From positions 1-64,000 of the forward strand of contig NZ_PDNV01000011.1 in the NCBI RefSeq assembly GCF_002849615.1: DNA of 64,000 bases, given 5' to 3'. This document shows, one piece after another, positions 8,796 to 18,275 of the stretch. Position numbers and translations under genes: made by a program. This stretch comes from Pollutimonas nitritireducens (GTDB taxonomy: Bacteria > Pseudomonadota > Gammaproteobacteria > Burkholderiales > Burkholderiaceae_B). The notes beneath the pieces are model-generated. The model made no database searches, was not told where the DNA came from, and saw nothing but the letters and a program-made list of their open reading frames with translations. The number at the start of each line of letters is the position of its first letter. Position 1 is the stretch's first letter.

Positions 8796-9413
8796 TTAAT
8801 CCCGCAGGCTACCGCCGGCCCGCAACAGATCTTGCGGCGTATTGATATTGAAGAAGGCATGATCCGTGTCATCGAACAGCACGGCGGCGGCGTCATTCTG
8901 GCGCTGCCACGCCTGCACCTTGCGTTCGCCCGCCAACAAGAATTCGTACAGACTTTGTCTTGATGCTCGGTGCAGCACCATGCACAAGGGATGCACGGAA
9001 TTCTGTGTCCTGGCATAGGCGATGTGGGCGCCGTCATCGCTGACCGCCTCCAGCAGGCGGACCACAAGGTCTTCAGGCAACCCCGTCACATCGACCGGCA
9101 GGACAACCATCCAGGGCGTCGTCGAGCGCGCCAGCGCACTGGTCACGCCTGCCAGCGGACCGGAATACGCGCCAAGCTGCGGTTCGTCGGGCACGACCGT
9201 GCCATAGCTCTCAAAGTCATTCAGATGCGTGTTCGCACTGATGAGAATCGTGTCCGCATGCCGTCCCAGGTAACGCCGCGCGTGCTCAACCAAAGGCAAG
9301 CCATTCAACACCAGCAGGCCTTTTTCGACCTCGCCGCCGTGTCCGGCCCGCTGCATGCGCCGACCCTGGCCGCCTGCAAGAATCAGGCCGGTCAGCGAAT
9401 CGCGCCCTTTCAT
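8796..9413 (-). CDS. mobA: Molybdenum cofactor guanylyltransferase
   Basis: Couples GMP to molybdenum cofactor to make the bis-MGD form needed by the formate dehydrogenase encoded nearby. The N-terminal nucleotide-binding motif is [11 protein letters not shown] followed by the KGLLVLNG lysine segment, and [13 protein letters not shown] carries the metal-binding Asp. At 205 residues it is of usual size. It overlaps moaA by 4 bases, so moaA and mobA are coupled in the order fdsR-moaA-mobA. Confidence 0.94.
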   Translation of the reverse strand: MKGRDSLTGLILAGGQGRRMQRAGHGGEVEKGLLVLNGLPLVEHARRYLGRHADTILISANTHLNDFESYGTVVPDEPQLGAYSGPLAGVTSALARSTTPWMVVLPVDVTGLPEDLVVRLLEAVSDDGAHIAYARTQNSVHPLCMVLHRASRQSLYEFLLAGERKVQAWQRQNDAAAVLFDDTDHAFFNINTPQDLLRAGGSLRD

Positions 9414-10501
9414 CCGCCTATGTAGCTCATTTCTATCTTCGGCTGGTCGGGAGTATGCTGCCCCCGCAACTCTGAATAATGGTCGTCACGCGCCGACCAG
9501 ATTCCAGCCAGCCGTGCGGCGAGGTCGTCGTCGCTTGCGCCATCGCGAATCAGCCCACGCAAGTCATGCCCCTGCGTTGCGAACAGGCATAGAAACAACT
9601 TGCCTTCCGGCGACAAGCGCGCGCGTGTACAGTCGCCGCAGAAGGGTTGCGACACACTGGTGATAATTCCAATTTCGCCGCCGCCATCGACATAACGCCA
9701 GCGGCTGGCGACTTCGCCGCGATAATCCGCCTGCACCGGCTCCAGCGGAAATTCCGCAGCGATACGCGCCAGAATCTGGCGACCGGTAAGGACCTGATCC
9801 AGATTCCATCCGTTGGTGCTGCCGACGTCCATGAACTCAATGAAACGCAGAATATGGCCGGAATGTCGAAAGTGCCGTGCCATGGGCAGGATTTGCTCGT
9901 CGTTCATCCCCTTGCGTACGACCATATTGACTTTCACGGGAGCCAGACCGACCCGCGCGGCCTCGTCGATGCCTTTCAGCACCCGGTTTACGCTAACCTG
10001 ACTGTCGCTCATGCTTTCGAAGAGCCGCTCGTCCAGCGCATCCAGGCTCACGGTTACGCGATTCAGCCCCGCGTCTTTCAGAGCCTGCGCTTTTTGCGCC
10101 AGCAGCGTGCCATTCGTGGTGAGCGTCAACTGTAGGGGCTGGCCGTCGGGAGTGCGCAGGCGTGCGAGCATCTCGATCAGCCCTTCGATATTCTTGCGCA
10201 GTAGGGGCTCGCCGCCGGTAAGGCGGATCTTCTGCACTCCCAGCCTTGCCGCAACGCCCGCGACGCGTGCGATCTCTTCGAGGCTGAGCAGCGCACTATG
10301 CGGCATGAACTCGTAGCTGCTATTGAATACCTCGCGGGGCATGCAATAGGTGCAGCGGAAATTGCAACGATCAGTCACCGAAATGCGCAGGTCGCGCAAG
10401 GGCCGGCGCCGTGCATCGAGCGGCGCAGCGCTCATGCCTGCCGATGCGCTGGCCGACGAATTCCTGGAACTGTTAGCTGTATTGAAAATTACTCTGCTCA
10501 T
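9410..10501 (-). CDS. moaA: GTP 3',8-cyclase
   Basis: Radical-SAM enzyme for the first step of molybdenum-cofactor synthesis. The N-terminal cluster motif is at Cys46, Cys50 and Cys53 ([11 protein letters not shown]). The C-terminal second cluster is represented by [16 protein letters not shown] and a later cysteine (LFLCLF). The protein ends in the conserved Gly-Gly (SYIGG). At 363 residues it is normal except for an extra 25-30 residue Ser/Ala-rich N-terminus; a start at Met23 is possible. It overlaps both mobA and fdsR by 4 bases. Confidence 0.95.
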   Translation of the reverse strand: MSRVIFNTANSSRNSSASASAGMSAAPLDARRRPLRDLRISVTDRCNFRCTYCMPREVFNSSYEFMPHSALLSLEEIARVAGVAARLGVQKIRLTGGEPLLRKNIEGLIEMLARLRTPDGQPLQLTLTTNGTLLAQKAQALKDAGLNRVTVSLDALDERLFESMSDSQVSVNRVLKGIDEAARVGLAPVKVNMVVRKGMNDEQILPMARHFRHSGHILRFIEFMDVGSTNGWNLDQVLTGRQILARIAAEFPLEPVQADYRGEVASRWRYVDGGGEIGIITSVSQPFCGDCTRARLSPEGKLFLCLFATQGHDLRGLIRDGASDDDLAARLAGIWSARDDHYSELRGQHTPDQPKIEMSYIGG

Positions 10502-11643
10502 GACTTGCTCGACTCTTTCCGTGAGGCAGGGAGAGTTCTGGCGAACGCCTGACCAAACGCCGCCTCCATCGTCTGCACACTGCCCATACCCGTAGCATCG
10601 TAACCCACCAGCTGAGACATATATTGCAGATACTGTTCACCCTTCATCAAATCCAGCAAATGCCGCATCTGCGGCGCTTGCAGTGTATCCCTGTGTACGG
10701 CGAGGAAATACCGCTCCTTGGCCAGCGGAATGAACGATAAACCGCAACGCCACGCGGCCGTTTCGACCCCAATGCCCACATCGGCCATGCCGCTGGCAAT
10801 ATGCGCGGCTATGGCCATATGGGTAAATTCACTGTTGTCGAAACCTTGCACGCGTGATGAGTCGATATTGAGCTGCTGCAGCATTAAGCCGACCAGCGAA
10901 CGCGTACTCGAGCCGATCTGTCGATTTACGAAGCGCACATCGGGTTTCACAAGATCGGCAATGGACACTATGCCCTTGGGGTTTCCCGGCTGAATAAACA
11001 TGCCGGTATTGCGCACAGCCAGATAAATCAGCCTGTGTTGGTCGGGATCCAGCCATTCGCTATAACGATCAAGAATGGCACTCTCGAATTCACCGACAGG
11101 AACCTGGAAACCGGCAAGATCGCAATCACCATGATTCAGCGATGCCAATGCTTCAATTGCCGTGCGATAGCGGAGTTCCAGGGGCATCATGTCAAGCCCA
11201 TTGGCCAACTGAGTAAGGCCTTCTACCGCAAAACCATGACTGGCATGCAGGCGCAAGCGCCGCTCGCTTTGAGGATACAGGCCCTCAAGCTCTTCCTGCA
11301 GTTCGGATGCCATGCTTTCCAAGGTCGGCATCAAGCGCGCGTCCACACGCCGATTGGCCCAGATCAGGTGTTGCCCGAAAGCGGTCAGCTTGGTGCCCAG
11401 GCGCCGCGACGTATCGAGCAATGGAGCCTCGAATTCCTTTTCAGCGTTGCGCAACACTCCCCAGCCATGCCGGTACGACACACCACAGGCCTTGCAGGCC
11501 CCGGCGATATGACCAGTGGCATCCACAGCGGCCAGCAAGCGGATGACTTCGCTGAGCGGCAGGATCTCGCCCGACGTTTTTTCAAGCGCCCATTCCGAAC
11601 GTAGTCGCGCCTTGAACTTGTATGCCTTTACTTGGTTCGCCAT
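10498..11643 (-). CDS. fdsR: Transcriptional regulator of formate dehydrogenase (ModE/LysR-type HTH with substrate-binding domain)
   Basis: DNA-binding regulator, 381 residues. Residues 25-100 form a winged helix-turn-helix of the ModE/LysR type ([19 protein letters not shown]). Residues 125-350 form a periplasmic-binding-protein-like ligand domain of the type found in FdsR and MoeA-linked regulators ([41 protein letters not shown]). It diverges from fdsG and is coupled to moaA, so it probably controls both the enzyme and its cofactor genes. The 25-bp inverted repeat at 11681-11705 is its likely operator. The effector is not known from sequence. Confidence 0.82.
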   Translation of the reverse strand: MANQVKAYKFKARLRSEWALEKTSGEILPLSEVIRLLAAVDATGHIAGACKACGVSYRHGWGVLRNAEKEFEAPLLDTSRRLGTKLTAFGQHLIWANRRVDARLMPTLESMASELQEELEGLYPQSERRLRLHASHGFAVEGLTQLANGLDMMPLELRYRTAIEALASLNHGDCDLAGFQVPVGEFESAILDRYSEWLDPDQHRLIYLAVRNTGMFIQPGNPKGIVSIADLVKPDVRFVNRQIGSSTRSLVGLMLQQLNIDSSRVQGFDNSEFTHMAIAAHIASGMADVGIGVETAAWRCGLSFIPLAKERYFLAVHRDTLQAPQMRHLLDLMKGEQYLQYMSQLVGYDATGMGSVQTMEAAFGQAFARTLPASRKESSKS

Positions 11644-11680
11644 GGCAATATCGTTTTGTCTTTTTAATATGTTTATGATT

Positions 11681-11705
11681 GCATATAAGGGTAGACCTTA
11701 TATGC
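11681..11705. promoter_or_regulatory. Perfect inverted repeat, likely FdsR operator
   Basis: Two perfect 10-bp arms, GCATATAAGG and CCTTATATGC, are separated by GTAGA. The repeat lies 38 bases upstream of the fdsR start and is centred about 61 bases before the predicted fdsG transcription start, a usual position for a LysR-type activator site. Confidence 0.7.
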
Positions 11706-11718
11706 GATATTTTTCTTA

Positions 11719-11747
11719 TTGAAAGAATGACTTAACAGGGGTAGATT
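11719..11747 (+). promoter_or_regulatory. Candidate fds promoter
   Basis: TTGAAA (11719-11724) and TAGATT (11742-11747) are separated by 17 bases and point toward fdsG. Transcription would start near 11754, giving a leader of about 85 bases that contains the second dyad. Confidence 0.5.
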
Positions 11748-11768
11748 ACTCCAAATACATAAGCAATA

Positions 11769-11790
11769 TATATGCATACTAAAGCATATA
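11769..11790. promoter_or_regulatory. Second dyad with the same half-site as the FdsR operator
   Basis: TATATGC (11769-11775) and GCATATA (11784-11790) form an everted pair with 8 bases between. The right half continues as GCATATAAG, identical to 9 bases of the main operator arm. Centred near +26 of the predicted start, it could allow repression or looping. Confidence 0.5.
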
Positions 11791-11838
11791 AGAGACAAAT
11801 CACTTCAGCCCACATCTCTACCAGACAAGGACAGCGCC

Positions 11839-12345
11839 ATGCACATGCCGCCCGTTATCAACGATGCCAGCCCCGTCGGCCCAGGCGTGCCACAGCTTGC
11901 GCGGCAGGTGTTGCAGCGCTTTGAAGGTCAACAGGGAAATCTGATGCCCATCCTGCATGCCGTTCAACACGCCATGGGCTATATCCCGGCTGAAATTGTT
12001 CCCCTGCTGGCTGAAGGCTTGCAACTGTCGCGTGCCGAAATACATGGCGTCATCAGCTTTTATCCACACTTTCGCGATACCCCGGCCGCAGCCGTGGTGC
12101 TTGAAATATGCCGCGCGGAATCCTGTCAGGCCATGGGCAGCGAAGCGCTGGCCCAGCATGCCCGGCAACGGCTGGGCTGCGACTTCCATGGTACGGCTTC
12201 CAGCGGCGCCGTCACGCTCGAACCCGTCTATTGCCTGGGCTTGTGTGCACAGTCGCCCACAGTCATGATCAACGGCCAGCCGCACGCACGCATGACACCC
12301 GACAAGCTCGACCAATTGCTTCTGGCCGAAGGGGTACAACCATGA
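11839..12345 (+). CDS. fdsG: NAD-dependent formate dehydrogenase, gamma subunit
   Basis: Small electron-transfer subunit of the soluble, molybdenum-containing FdsABG formate dehydrogenase; homologous to NuoE. The 168-residue protein has the thioredoxin-like 2Fe-2S fold with cysteines in EICRAESCQ and VYCLGLCAQSP. The motif VQHAMGYIPAE is typical of NuoE-like proteins. It is the first gene of fdsG-fdsB-fdsA-fdhD-fdsD and overlaps fdsB by 4 bases (ATGA). An in-frame ATG at 11845 is an alternative start. Confidence 0.94.
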   Translation: MHMPPVINDASPVGPGVPQLARQVLQRFEGQQGNLMPILHAVQHAMGYIPAEIVPLLAEGLQLSRAEIHGVISFYPHFRDTPAAAVVLEICRAESCQAMGSEALAQHARQRLGCDFHGTASSGAVTLEPVYCLGLCAQSPTVMINGQPHARMTPDKLDQLLLAEGVQP

Positions 12346-13913
12346 CCCCAGCCATCAAAATCTTCGTCCCCGGCGATTCCTCGGCCATCGCCGTAGGCGC
12401 ACACTCGGTCGTTCACGCCATCACGGACGAAGCCCAACGCCGCGACGCCAATATAAAAATCGTGCGCAACGGCTCGCGCGGACTCCTGTGGCTCGAAACA
12501 CTGGTCGAAATCGAAACCCCCGCGGGCCGCGTGGCCTACGGCCCCGTCGAAGCTGCCGATGTCACGGGACTGTTCGAAGCCGGCTGGCTGGAGGGCAAGG
12601 AACATGCGCTGTGCCAAGGCCTCACCGAAGAGATCCCCTACCTGAAGAACCAGGAACGGCTCACTTTTGCACGCGTGGGCATCATCGATCCCTTGAGCCT
12701 TTACGACTACCAGGCTCACGGAGGCTTCCAGGGACTAGAAAAAGCGCTTTCCATGGAGCCCATGGCCATCGTCGACACCATGGTCGATTCCGGTCTGCGG
12801 GGCCGCGGAGGCGCGGCATTCCCCACCGGAATAAAGTGGAAAACCGTCCTGGCTACCGCCGCCGATCAGAAATACATTGTCTGCAATGCCGACGAAGGCG
12901 ATTCCGGCACATTCTCCGATCGCATGCTGATGGAGGGCGACCCCTACGCCCTGATCGAAGGGATGACCATTGCGGGGCTCGCCGTGCAAGCCAGCTACGG
13001 CTATATCTATATACGTTCCGAGTATCCCTACGCCATTGCCACGCTCGAGGCAGCCATCGGTCATGCCCGGGCGGCGGGCTGGCTGGGCGACAGCATCCAG
13101 GGTAGCGGACAGGCCTTCGACCTTGAAGTACGTGTCGGCGCGGGCGCCTATATCTGCGGCGAAGAAACGTCATTGCTGGAAAGCCTGGAGGGCAAACGCG
13201 GCCTGGTTCGCGCCAAGCCACCACTGCCTGCCATACGCGGGCTTTTCGGCAAGCCAACCGTCATCAATAATGTCATTTCGTTTGCCACCGCGCCCACTAT
13301 TCTTGCCCGCGGCGCCGACTTCTACCGCAACTACGGCGTGGGGCGTTCAAAAGGCACGCTGCCCTTCCAGCTCGCGGGCAATCTCAAGCAGGGCGGCCTG
13401 GTGGAAAAAGCCTTTGGCGTCACCCTACGCGAACTCCTGTATGACTTCGGCGGCGGCAGCGCCTCTGGCCGTCCTTTGCGCGCCATTCAGGTCGGCGGCC
13501 CCCTGGGAGCCTACCTGCCTGAATCGCAATGGGACGTCCCACTGGATTACGAAGCCTATATCGCCATTTCCGCCATGGTCGGCCATGGTGGCCTGGTGGC
13601 TTTCGACGACACGGTAGACATGTCCAGGATGGCGGAATACGCCATGGAATTCTGTGCCATCGAGTCCTGCGGCAAGTGCACACCCTGTCGTATCGGTGCC
13701 GTGCGCGGCACCGAGGTCATCGAAAAAATCCGTCACAACGATCAACGTGAGCAGCACGTGCACCTGCTGCGCGATTTATGCGACACGATGCTAGCAGGCT
13801 CGTTGTGCGCCCTGGGCGGCATGACGCCTTACCCAGTGCTTTCCGCGCTTGAGCACTTCCCCGAAGACTTCGGGCTGCCAAGCACCGTCCCCGCTACAGA
13901 ACAAACCGCCTAA
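12342..13913 (+). CDS. fdsB: NAD-dependent formate dehydrogenase, beta subunit
   Basis: NuoF/HoxF-like flavoprotein that passes electrons from formate oxidation to NAD+. It has an N-terminal thioredoxin-like region (about residues 1-110), the NADH/FMN-binding domain with GLRGRGGAAFPTG and NADEGDSGTFSDR, then ICGEETSLLESLEG, and a C-terminal 4Fe-4S site ESCGKCTPCRIG with a fourth Cys in GSLCALG. Length 523 residues. The upstream open frame is an artefact; ATG 12342 overlaps the fdsG stop. fdsA follows after 11 bases. Confidence 0.95.
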   Translation: MTPAIKIFVPGDSSAIAVGAHSVVHAITDEAQRRDANIKIVRNGSRGLLWLETLVEIETPAGRVAYGPVEAADVTGLFEAGWLEGKEHALCQGLTEEIPYLKNQERLTFARVGIIDPLSLYDYQAHGGFQGLEKALSMEPMAIVDTMVDSGLRGRGGAAFPTGIKWKTVLATAADQKYIVCNADEGDSGTFSDRMLMEGDPYALIEGMTIAGLAVQASYGYIYIRSEYPYAIATLEAAIGHARAAGWLGDSIQGSGQAFDLEVRVGAGAYICGEETSLLESLEGKRGLVRAKPPLPAIRGLFGKPTVINNVISFATAPTILARGADFYRNYGVGRSKGTLPFQLAGNLKQGGLVEKAFGVTLRELLYDFGGGSASGRPLRAIQVGGPLGAYLPESQWDVPLDYEAYIAISAMVGHGGLVAFDDTVDMSRMAEYAMEFCAIESCGKCTPCRIGAVRGTEVIEKIRHNDQREQHVHLLRDLCDTMLAGSLCALGGMTPYPVLSALEHFPEDFGLPSTVPATEQTA

Positions 13914-13924
13914 CGGAGCCCGCC

Positions 13925-16867
13925 ATGTTAGAAACCGTCGTCAAACGCGAGCGCGATTTCGGCACTCCCGCCTCGATCAGCACGCAGACCATTCAAATCA
14001 CCATCGATGGCACCGAAGTCGACGTGGCCGTAGGCACATCTGTCATGCGCGCGGCTGCGGAAGCTGGCATCAACATTCCTAAGCTCTGTGCCAGCGACAA
14101 TCTGGAGGCATTCGGCTCTTGTCGCCTGTGCCTTGTGCAAATCGAAGGCCGCCGCGGCTATCCTGCATCGTGCACCACGCCAGTCGAAGCCGGCATGGTC
14201 ATTTGGACCGAAACGCCCAAGCTGCACGAACTGCGTCGCGGCGTCATGGAGCTGTACATATCCGACCACCCACTGGACTGCCTTACGTGCCCCGCCAATG
14301 GCGATTGCGAATTGCAAGACATGGCAGGCGTCGTGGGCCTGCGCAATGTACGCTATGGCTACAACGGCGCCAGTCACCTTCACGACGCCACCGACGACTC
14401 CAATCCCTATTTTGCCTATGATCCGTCCAAGTGCATAGTTTGCAGCCGCTGCGTTCGCGCCTGCGACGAAGTCCAGGGCACTTTTGCGCTGACTGTGGAC
14501 GGGCGGGGTTTCGCGTCGCGCATTGCCGCGGGCCAAAACGATTCCTTCCTCGAAAGTGACTGCGTTTCATGTGGTGCCTGCGTCCAGGCCTGTCCGACCT
14601 CATCGCTCATCGAAAAGACGGTGATCGACATGGGCCAGTCCGAGCATTCGGTCATCACGACTTGTGCCTACTGCGGTGTCGGGTGCGCCTTCAAGGCCGA
14701 AATGAAGGGCCAGGAAGTAGTTCGCATGGTCCCCTGGAAAGATGGCAAGGCCAATCACGGACACTCCTGTGTCAAGGGGCGTTTTGCCTGGGGATATGCC
14801 ACTCACCAGGACCGCATGCTCAAACCCATGATACGCAGCGATATCTCCCAGCCATGGCGAGAAGTCAGCTGGGACGAAGCCATCGGCTATGCAGCATCCG
14901 AACTCAAGCGCATACAGTCCAAGTACGGGCGCGATTCCATAGGCGGAATCACCTCTTCGCGCTGCACCAACGAAGAAACCTACCTGGTCCAGAAGCTTGT
15001 GCGGGCCGCTTTTGGCACCAATAACGTCGATACCTGCGCGCGCGTGTGCCACTCACCCACCGGCTATGGGCTCAAGACCACGCTGGGCGAATCGGCGGGC
15101 ACCCAGACTTTCGATTCGGTCATGCATACCGATGTCATCATCATCATGGGCGCCAACCCCAGTGCTGCCCATCCCGTGTTCGCCTCGCGCCTGAAACGCC
15201 GGCTGCGTGAGGGCGCGAAACTCATCGTCATCGACCCGCGCCAGATCGAATTCGTCAATGCGCCGCATGTGAAGGCCGACTACCATTTGCCGGTCCGACC
15301 GGGCACCAACACCGCGCTGCTCACGTCCATGGCTCATGTCATCGCCACCGAAGGCCTCGTCGACGAAGCCTTCGTTGCCGAGCGCTGCGAAGCCCCGGCG
15401 TTCCAGCAATGGCGCGACTTCGTGTCCCGACCCGAAAATTCACCGGAAGCCATGGAAGACGTAACCGGCGTTTCAGCGCTGGACCTGCGTGCCGCGGCCC
15501 GGTTGTTCGCCACCCATGGCAATGGATCCATCTACTACGGCCTCGGCGTCACCGAGCACAGCCAGGGTTCGACCACTGTCATGGCCATCGCCAACCTGGC
15601 CATGGCCACCGGCAACCTCGGGCGCGAAGGCGTGGGCGTCAACCCGCTGCGTGGCCAGAACAATGTCCAGGGATCCTGCGACATGGGTTCGTTCCCTCAC
15701 GAGCTCCCCGGCTATCGACACATATCCGACGACACCGTGCGCGCTCAGTTCGAACAAGACTGGGGCGTCAAGCTGCAGCCCGAACCCGGGCTGCGCATCC
15801 CGAACATGTTCGACGCCGCCATCAGCGGCTCGTTCAAGGGCTTGTATTGCCAGGGCGAAGACATCGTACAGTCCGACCCCAATACACAGCATGTGGCCAA
15901 AGCACTGGCTTCCATGGAATGCATCATCGTCCAGGACATCTTCCTGAACGAAACGGCCAAGTATGCGCACGTATTCCTGCCTGGTTCCTCGTTCCTGGAG
16001 AAAGACGGCACATTCACCAATGCCGAGCGGCGGATATCGCGTGTAAGGCAAGTCATGCAGCCGAAAGCCGGCCTGGCCGACTGGGAAGTCACGTGCGCCC
16101 TTTCCAACGCGTTGGGCTACCCCATGAACTACAGCCACCCCAGCCAGATCATGGACGAAATTGCTCGCCTCACTCCTACATTCTCAGGCGTGTCGTTCAA
16201 GAAAATAGACGAGCTCGGCGGCAGCGTGCAATGGCCATGCAACGCCGAAGCTCCCGACGGCACGCCCATTATGCACGTGGACGAATTCGTACGGGGCAAG
16301 GGCCGGTTCATGATCACCAAGTATGTGCCCAGCGACGAACGCAGCACGCGCAAGTACCCCTTGCTGCTCACCACAGGACGCATCCTGTCGCAATACAATG
16401 TCGGAGCCCAGACTCGGCGCACTCCGAATGTGCTTTGGCATAGTGAAGATGTGCTTGAAATGCATCCTCACGACGCCGAAGACAGGGGCATCCGTCACGG
16501 CGATATGGTGGCCATACAAAGCCGGGCCGGAGAAACCGTGCTGCGCGCCGACATCACCGAACGCGTGCAACCGGGCGTGGTTTACACCACCTTTCACTTC
16601 CCGGAATCCGGTGCCAACGTGGTCACCACCGACAATACCGACTGGGCCACGGACTGCCCCGAGTACAAAGTCACGGCGGTGCAGGCAAGGCTCGTTTCCG
16701 AACCCTCGACCTGGCAAGCCGGTTGGTCACGCTTCAGCGACGTTCAACAAAGCTTGCTCGATGGACGACAGCGCGAAGGGCAGAAATTGGAGCAGCCTGC
16801 CGCAACACCGGCACAGCCTGCACAGCCAATCACCGAGCCGGCTCCCATATTAAGCTCTCAGGAATAG
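13925..16867 (+). CDS. fdsA: NAD-dependent formate dehydrogenase, alpha (catalytic) subunit
   Basis: Catalytic subunit that oxidises formate to CO2 at a bis-MGD molybdenum centre, 980 residues. The N-terminus is NuoG-like: a 2Fe-2S site (Cys55, 66, 69, 83), a His/Cys cluster (Cys119, 122, 128), two 4Fe-4S ferredoxin sites (Cys170/173/176/180 and 213/216/219/223), and the proximal cluster (Cys247, 250, 254, 282). The molybdenum ligand is the cysteine of ARVCHSPTG (Cys375), followed by the catalytic His376. There is Cys, not selenocysteine, at this position. The Pro/Gln-rich tail after residue 950 is unstructured. Cytoplasmic: no Tat signal. Confidence 0.97.
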   Translation: MLETVVKRERDFGTPASISTQTIQITIDGTEVDVAVGTSVMRAAAEAGINIPKLCASDNLEAFGSCRLCLVQIEGRRGYPASCTTPVEAGMVIWTETPKLHELRRGVMELYISDHPLDCLTCPANGDCELQDMAGVVGLRNVRYGYNGASHLHDATDDSNPYFAYDPSKCIVCSRCVRACDEVQGTFALTVDGRGFASRIAAGQNDSFLESDCVSCGACVQACPTSSLIEKTVIDMGQSEHSVITTCAYCGVGCAFKAEMKGQEVVRMVPWKDGKANHGHSCVKGRFAWGYATHQDRMLKPMIRSDISQPWREVSWDEAIGYAASELKRIQSKYGRDSIGGITSSRCTNEETYLVQKLVRAAFGTNNVDTCARVCHSPTGYGLKTTLGESAGTQTFDSVMHTDVIIIMGANPSAAHPVFASRLKRRLREGAKLIVIDPRQIEFVNAPHVKADYHLPVRPGTNTALLTSMAHVIATEGLVDEAFVAERCEAPAFQQWRDFVSRPENSPEAMEDVTGVSALDLRAAARLFATHGNGSIYYGLGVTEHSQGSTTVMAIANLAMATGNLGREGVGVNPLRGQNNVQGSCDMGSFPHELPGYRHISDDTVRAQFEQDWGVKLQPEPGLRIPNMFDAAISGSFKGLYCQGEDIVQSDPNTQHVAKALASMECIIVQDIFLNETAKYAHVFLPGSSFLEKDGTFTNAERRISRVRQVMQPKAGLADWEVTCALSNALGYPMNYSHPSQIMDEIARLTPTFSGVSFKKIDELGGSVQWPCNAEAPDGTPIMHVDEFVRGKGRFMITKYVPSDERSTRKYPLLLTTGRILSQYNVGAQTRRTPNVLWHSEDVLEMHPHDAEDRGIRHGDMVAIQSRAGETVLRADITERVQPGVVYTTFHFPESGANVVTTDNTDWATDCPEYKVTAVQARLVSEPSTWQAGWSRFSDVQQSLLDGRQREGQKLEQPAATPAQPAQPITEPAPILSSQE

Positions 16868-16873
16868 CCAAAG

Positions 16874-17734
16874 GTGGAACTGAAGGAGCCGCCCCGAGCG
16901 CAATCGTGCCCCGCTTCCCCTGCGGGGCACGCCACCCGCCACGTGATACGTGCCGGCCCGAACATCGCCTATCGTGCCGAACTCGACGAGCTGGCGCAAG
17001 AGGTGCCGGTTGCGCTGGAATTCAACGGTATCAGCCATGCCACCTTGCTGGCCACCCCCGCCGACCTCGAAGACCTCGCTTATGGATTTTCCTTCACCGA
17101 GGGCATTATCCGCAAGACCTCCGACATTTACGACATGGACATCGTCGAAACGGAACAAGGCCTCATCATCCAGGTCACTATTGCAAGCGCCTGCCTGAAT
17201 GAACTCAAGCTCCGGCGGCGCAGCCTGGCCGGCCGTACCGGCTGCGGACTATGCGGCATCGAAAGCCTGGACGAAGTACGCCGCGTATTACCTCCCGTCG
17301 TTTCCTTGGTCGGTGGCCATGATCCTGCCGCAATCGTCAAAGCGGCGGATCAGTTGCGCGCCTTGCAGCCACTGCATTTATTGACCGGCGCCACGCACGG
17401 CGCGGGTTGGGCCACCAATACCGGCGAAGTCCTTTTCGTTCGCGAGGACGTCGGACGACATAACGCGCTGGATAAACTCATTGGTCATATGCTGCGCCAC
17501 TCCCTCGACGCGGCAGACGGAATCACCGTCATATCCAGTCGCGCCAGTTTCGAAATGGTGCAGAAGGCTGCCGCCGCGCGCATGCCTGTGCTTGTAGCCG
17601 TTTCGGCGCCGACCACCTATGCAGTGGCCATGGCGGATGAATTGAACCTGTTGCTGGCCGGCTTTGCCCGGGGCAGTCTTTTTACCGTATACAGCCATCC
17701 CGAATATCTCGGCAACAAAGGAGATCACCCTTGA
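16874..17734 (+). CDS. fdhD: Formate dehydrogenase accessory sulfurtransferase FdhD (FdsC)
   Basis: Sulfurates the molybdenum cofactor before its insertion into FdsA; known as FdsC in fds operons. The 286-residue protein has the conserved CxxC at Cys124 and Cys127 (GRTGCGLCGIES), LATPADLEDLAYGF and the cofactor-handling segment VREDVGRHNALDKLIG. The start is GTG 16874, six bases after the fdsA stop, with GGAG-like sequence slightly downstream rather than upstream, so the exact start is less certain. It overlaps fdsD by 4 bases. Confidence 0.94.
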   Translation: MELKEPPRAQSCPASPAGHATRHVIRAGPNIAYRAELDELAQEVPVALEFNGISHATLLATPADLEDLAYGFSFTEGIIRKTSDIYDMDIVETEQGLIIQVTIASACLNELKLRRRSLAGRTGCGLCGIESLDEVRRVLPPVVSLVGGHDPAAIVKAADQLRALQPLHLLTGATHGAGWATNTGEVLFVREDVGRHNALDKLIGHMLRHSLDAADGITVISSRASFEMVQKAAAARMPVLVAVSAPTTYAVAMADELNLLLAGFARGSLFTVYSHPEYLGNKGDHP

Positions 17735-17994
17735 ACAATGTCGACCACTTGATCCGCCTGGCCAATCGCATTGGCAGCTTCTTCGAGGCCATGCCTGATC
17801 GCGAGGAGGGAATTGAAGGCATAAGCAACCATATACAAAAGTTCTGGGCGCCCCGCATGCGGGTTGCGATGCTCAGCTTTCTCGAGACCCACCCCGATGG
17901 CCGCCACGGAGAAACCGCCCTGAGCGAACTTGTGCTTACCGCTATTACACGCAATAAGGAAAGACTTACGCCCAAACCCGCCATGATGGACTAA
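17731..17994 (+). CDS. fdsD: Formate dehydrogenase delta subunit
   Basis: Small FdsD protein, 87 residues, needed for assembly or cofactor maturation of FdsABG-type formate dehydrogenases. Family features are the N-terminal LIRLANRIGSFFEAMPDREE and the HIQKFWAPRMR segment. It starts with TTG 17731, whose last two bases belong to the fdhD stop (TTGA overlap). A GGAG lies 8-9 bases upstream and supports this start. It is the last gene of the operon. Confidence 0.92.
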   Translation: MNNVDHLIRLANRIGSFFEAMPDREEGIEGISNHIQKFWAPRMRVAMLSFLETHPDGRHGETALSELVLTAITRNKERLTPKPAMMD

Positions 17995-18063
17995 TTTTTC
18001 GCCCCAAAACACCAAATCCGCATGCATGTATAACAGGCGGCGGCGCTGGCAGTTCAATTATGC

Positions 18064-18078
18064 ATAGGCCAAGCCTAT
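18064..18078 (+). other. Small hairpin after the fds operon
   Basis: ATAGGC and GCCTAT flank CAA, followed by ACATTTTCT. It could act as a weak terminator for the fds transcript, but the stem is only 6 bp and the T-run is short. Confidence 0.25.
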
Positions 18079-18179
18079 ACATTTTCTGTATTCAACAACC
18101 CCATGACCAGCTGGCCATCGGGATATGGGAAACCCTGATCGAGGCCGGCGCCTTATTCAAATAGTATGCAATAGGTCGT

Positions 18180-18225
18180 AAAAAAACACCCCAAAGCTTG
18201 GAATGCTATCCAACCTTTGGGGTGT
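18180..18225 (-). terminator. Terminator of the uspA gene
   Basis: An 11-bp stem (18186-18196 with 18215-18225) contains an inner 5-bp stem (18198-18202 with 18209-18213). Seven A residues on its left are a T7 tract on the minus strand, so it ends transcripts coming from uspA. On the plus strand it is followed by CTTTC, so it may also stop fds read-through. Confidence 0.85.
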
Positions 18226-18275
18226 CTTTCATTCAGCTTTCACTGAACGGGGGTGTTTTTTGATACTTGCAGTTT

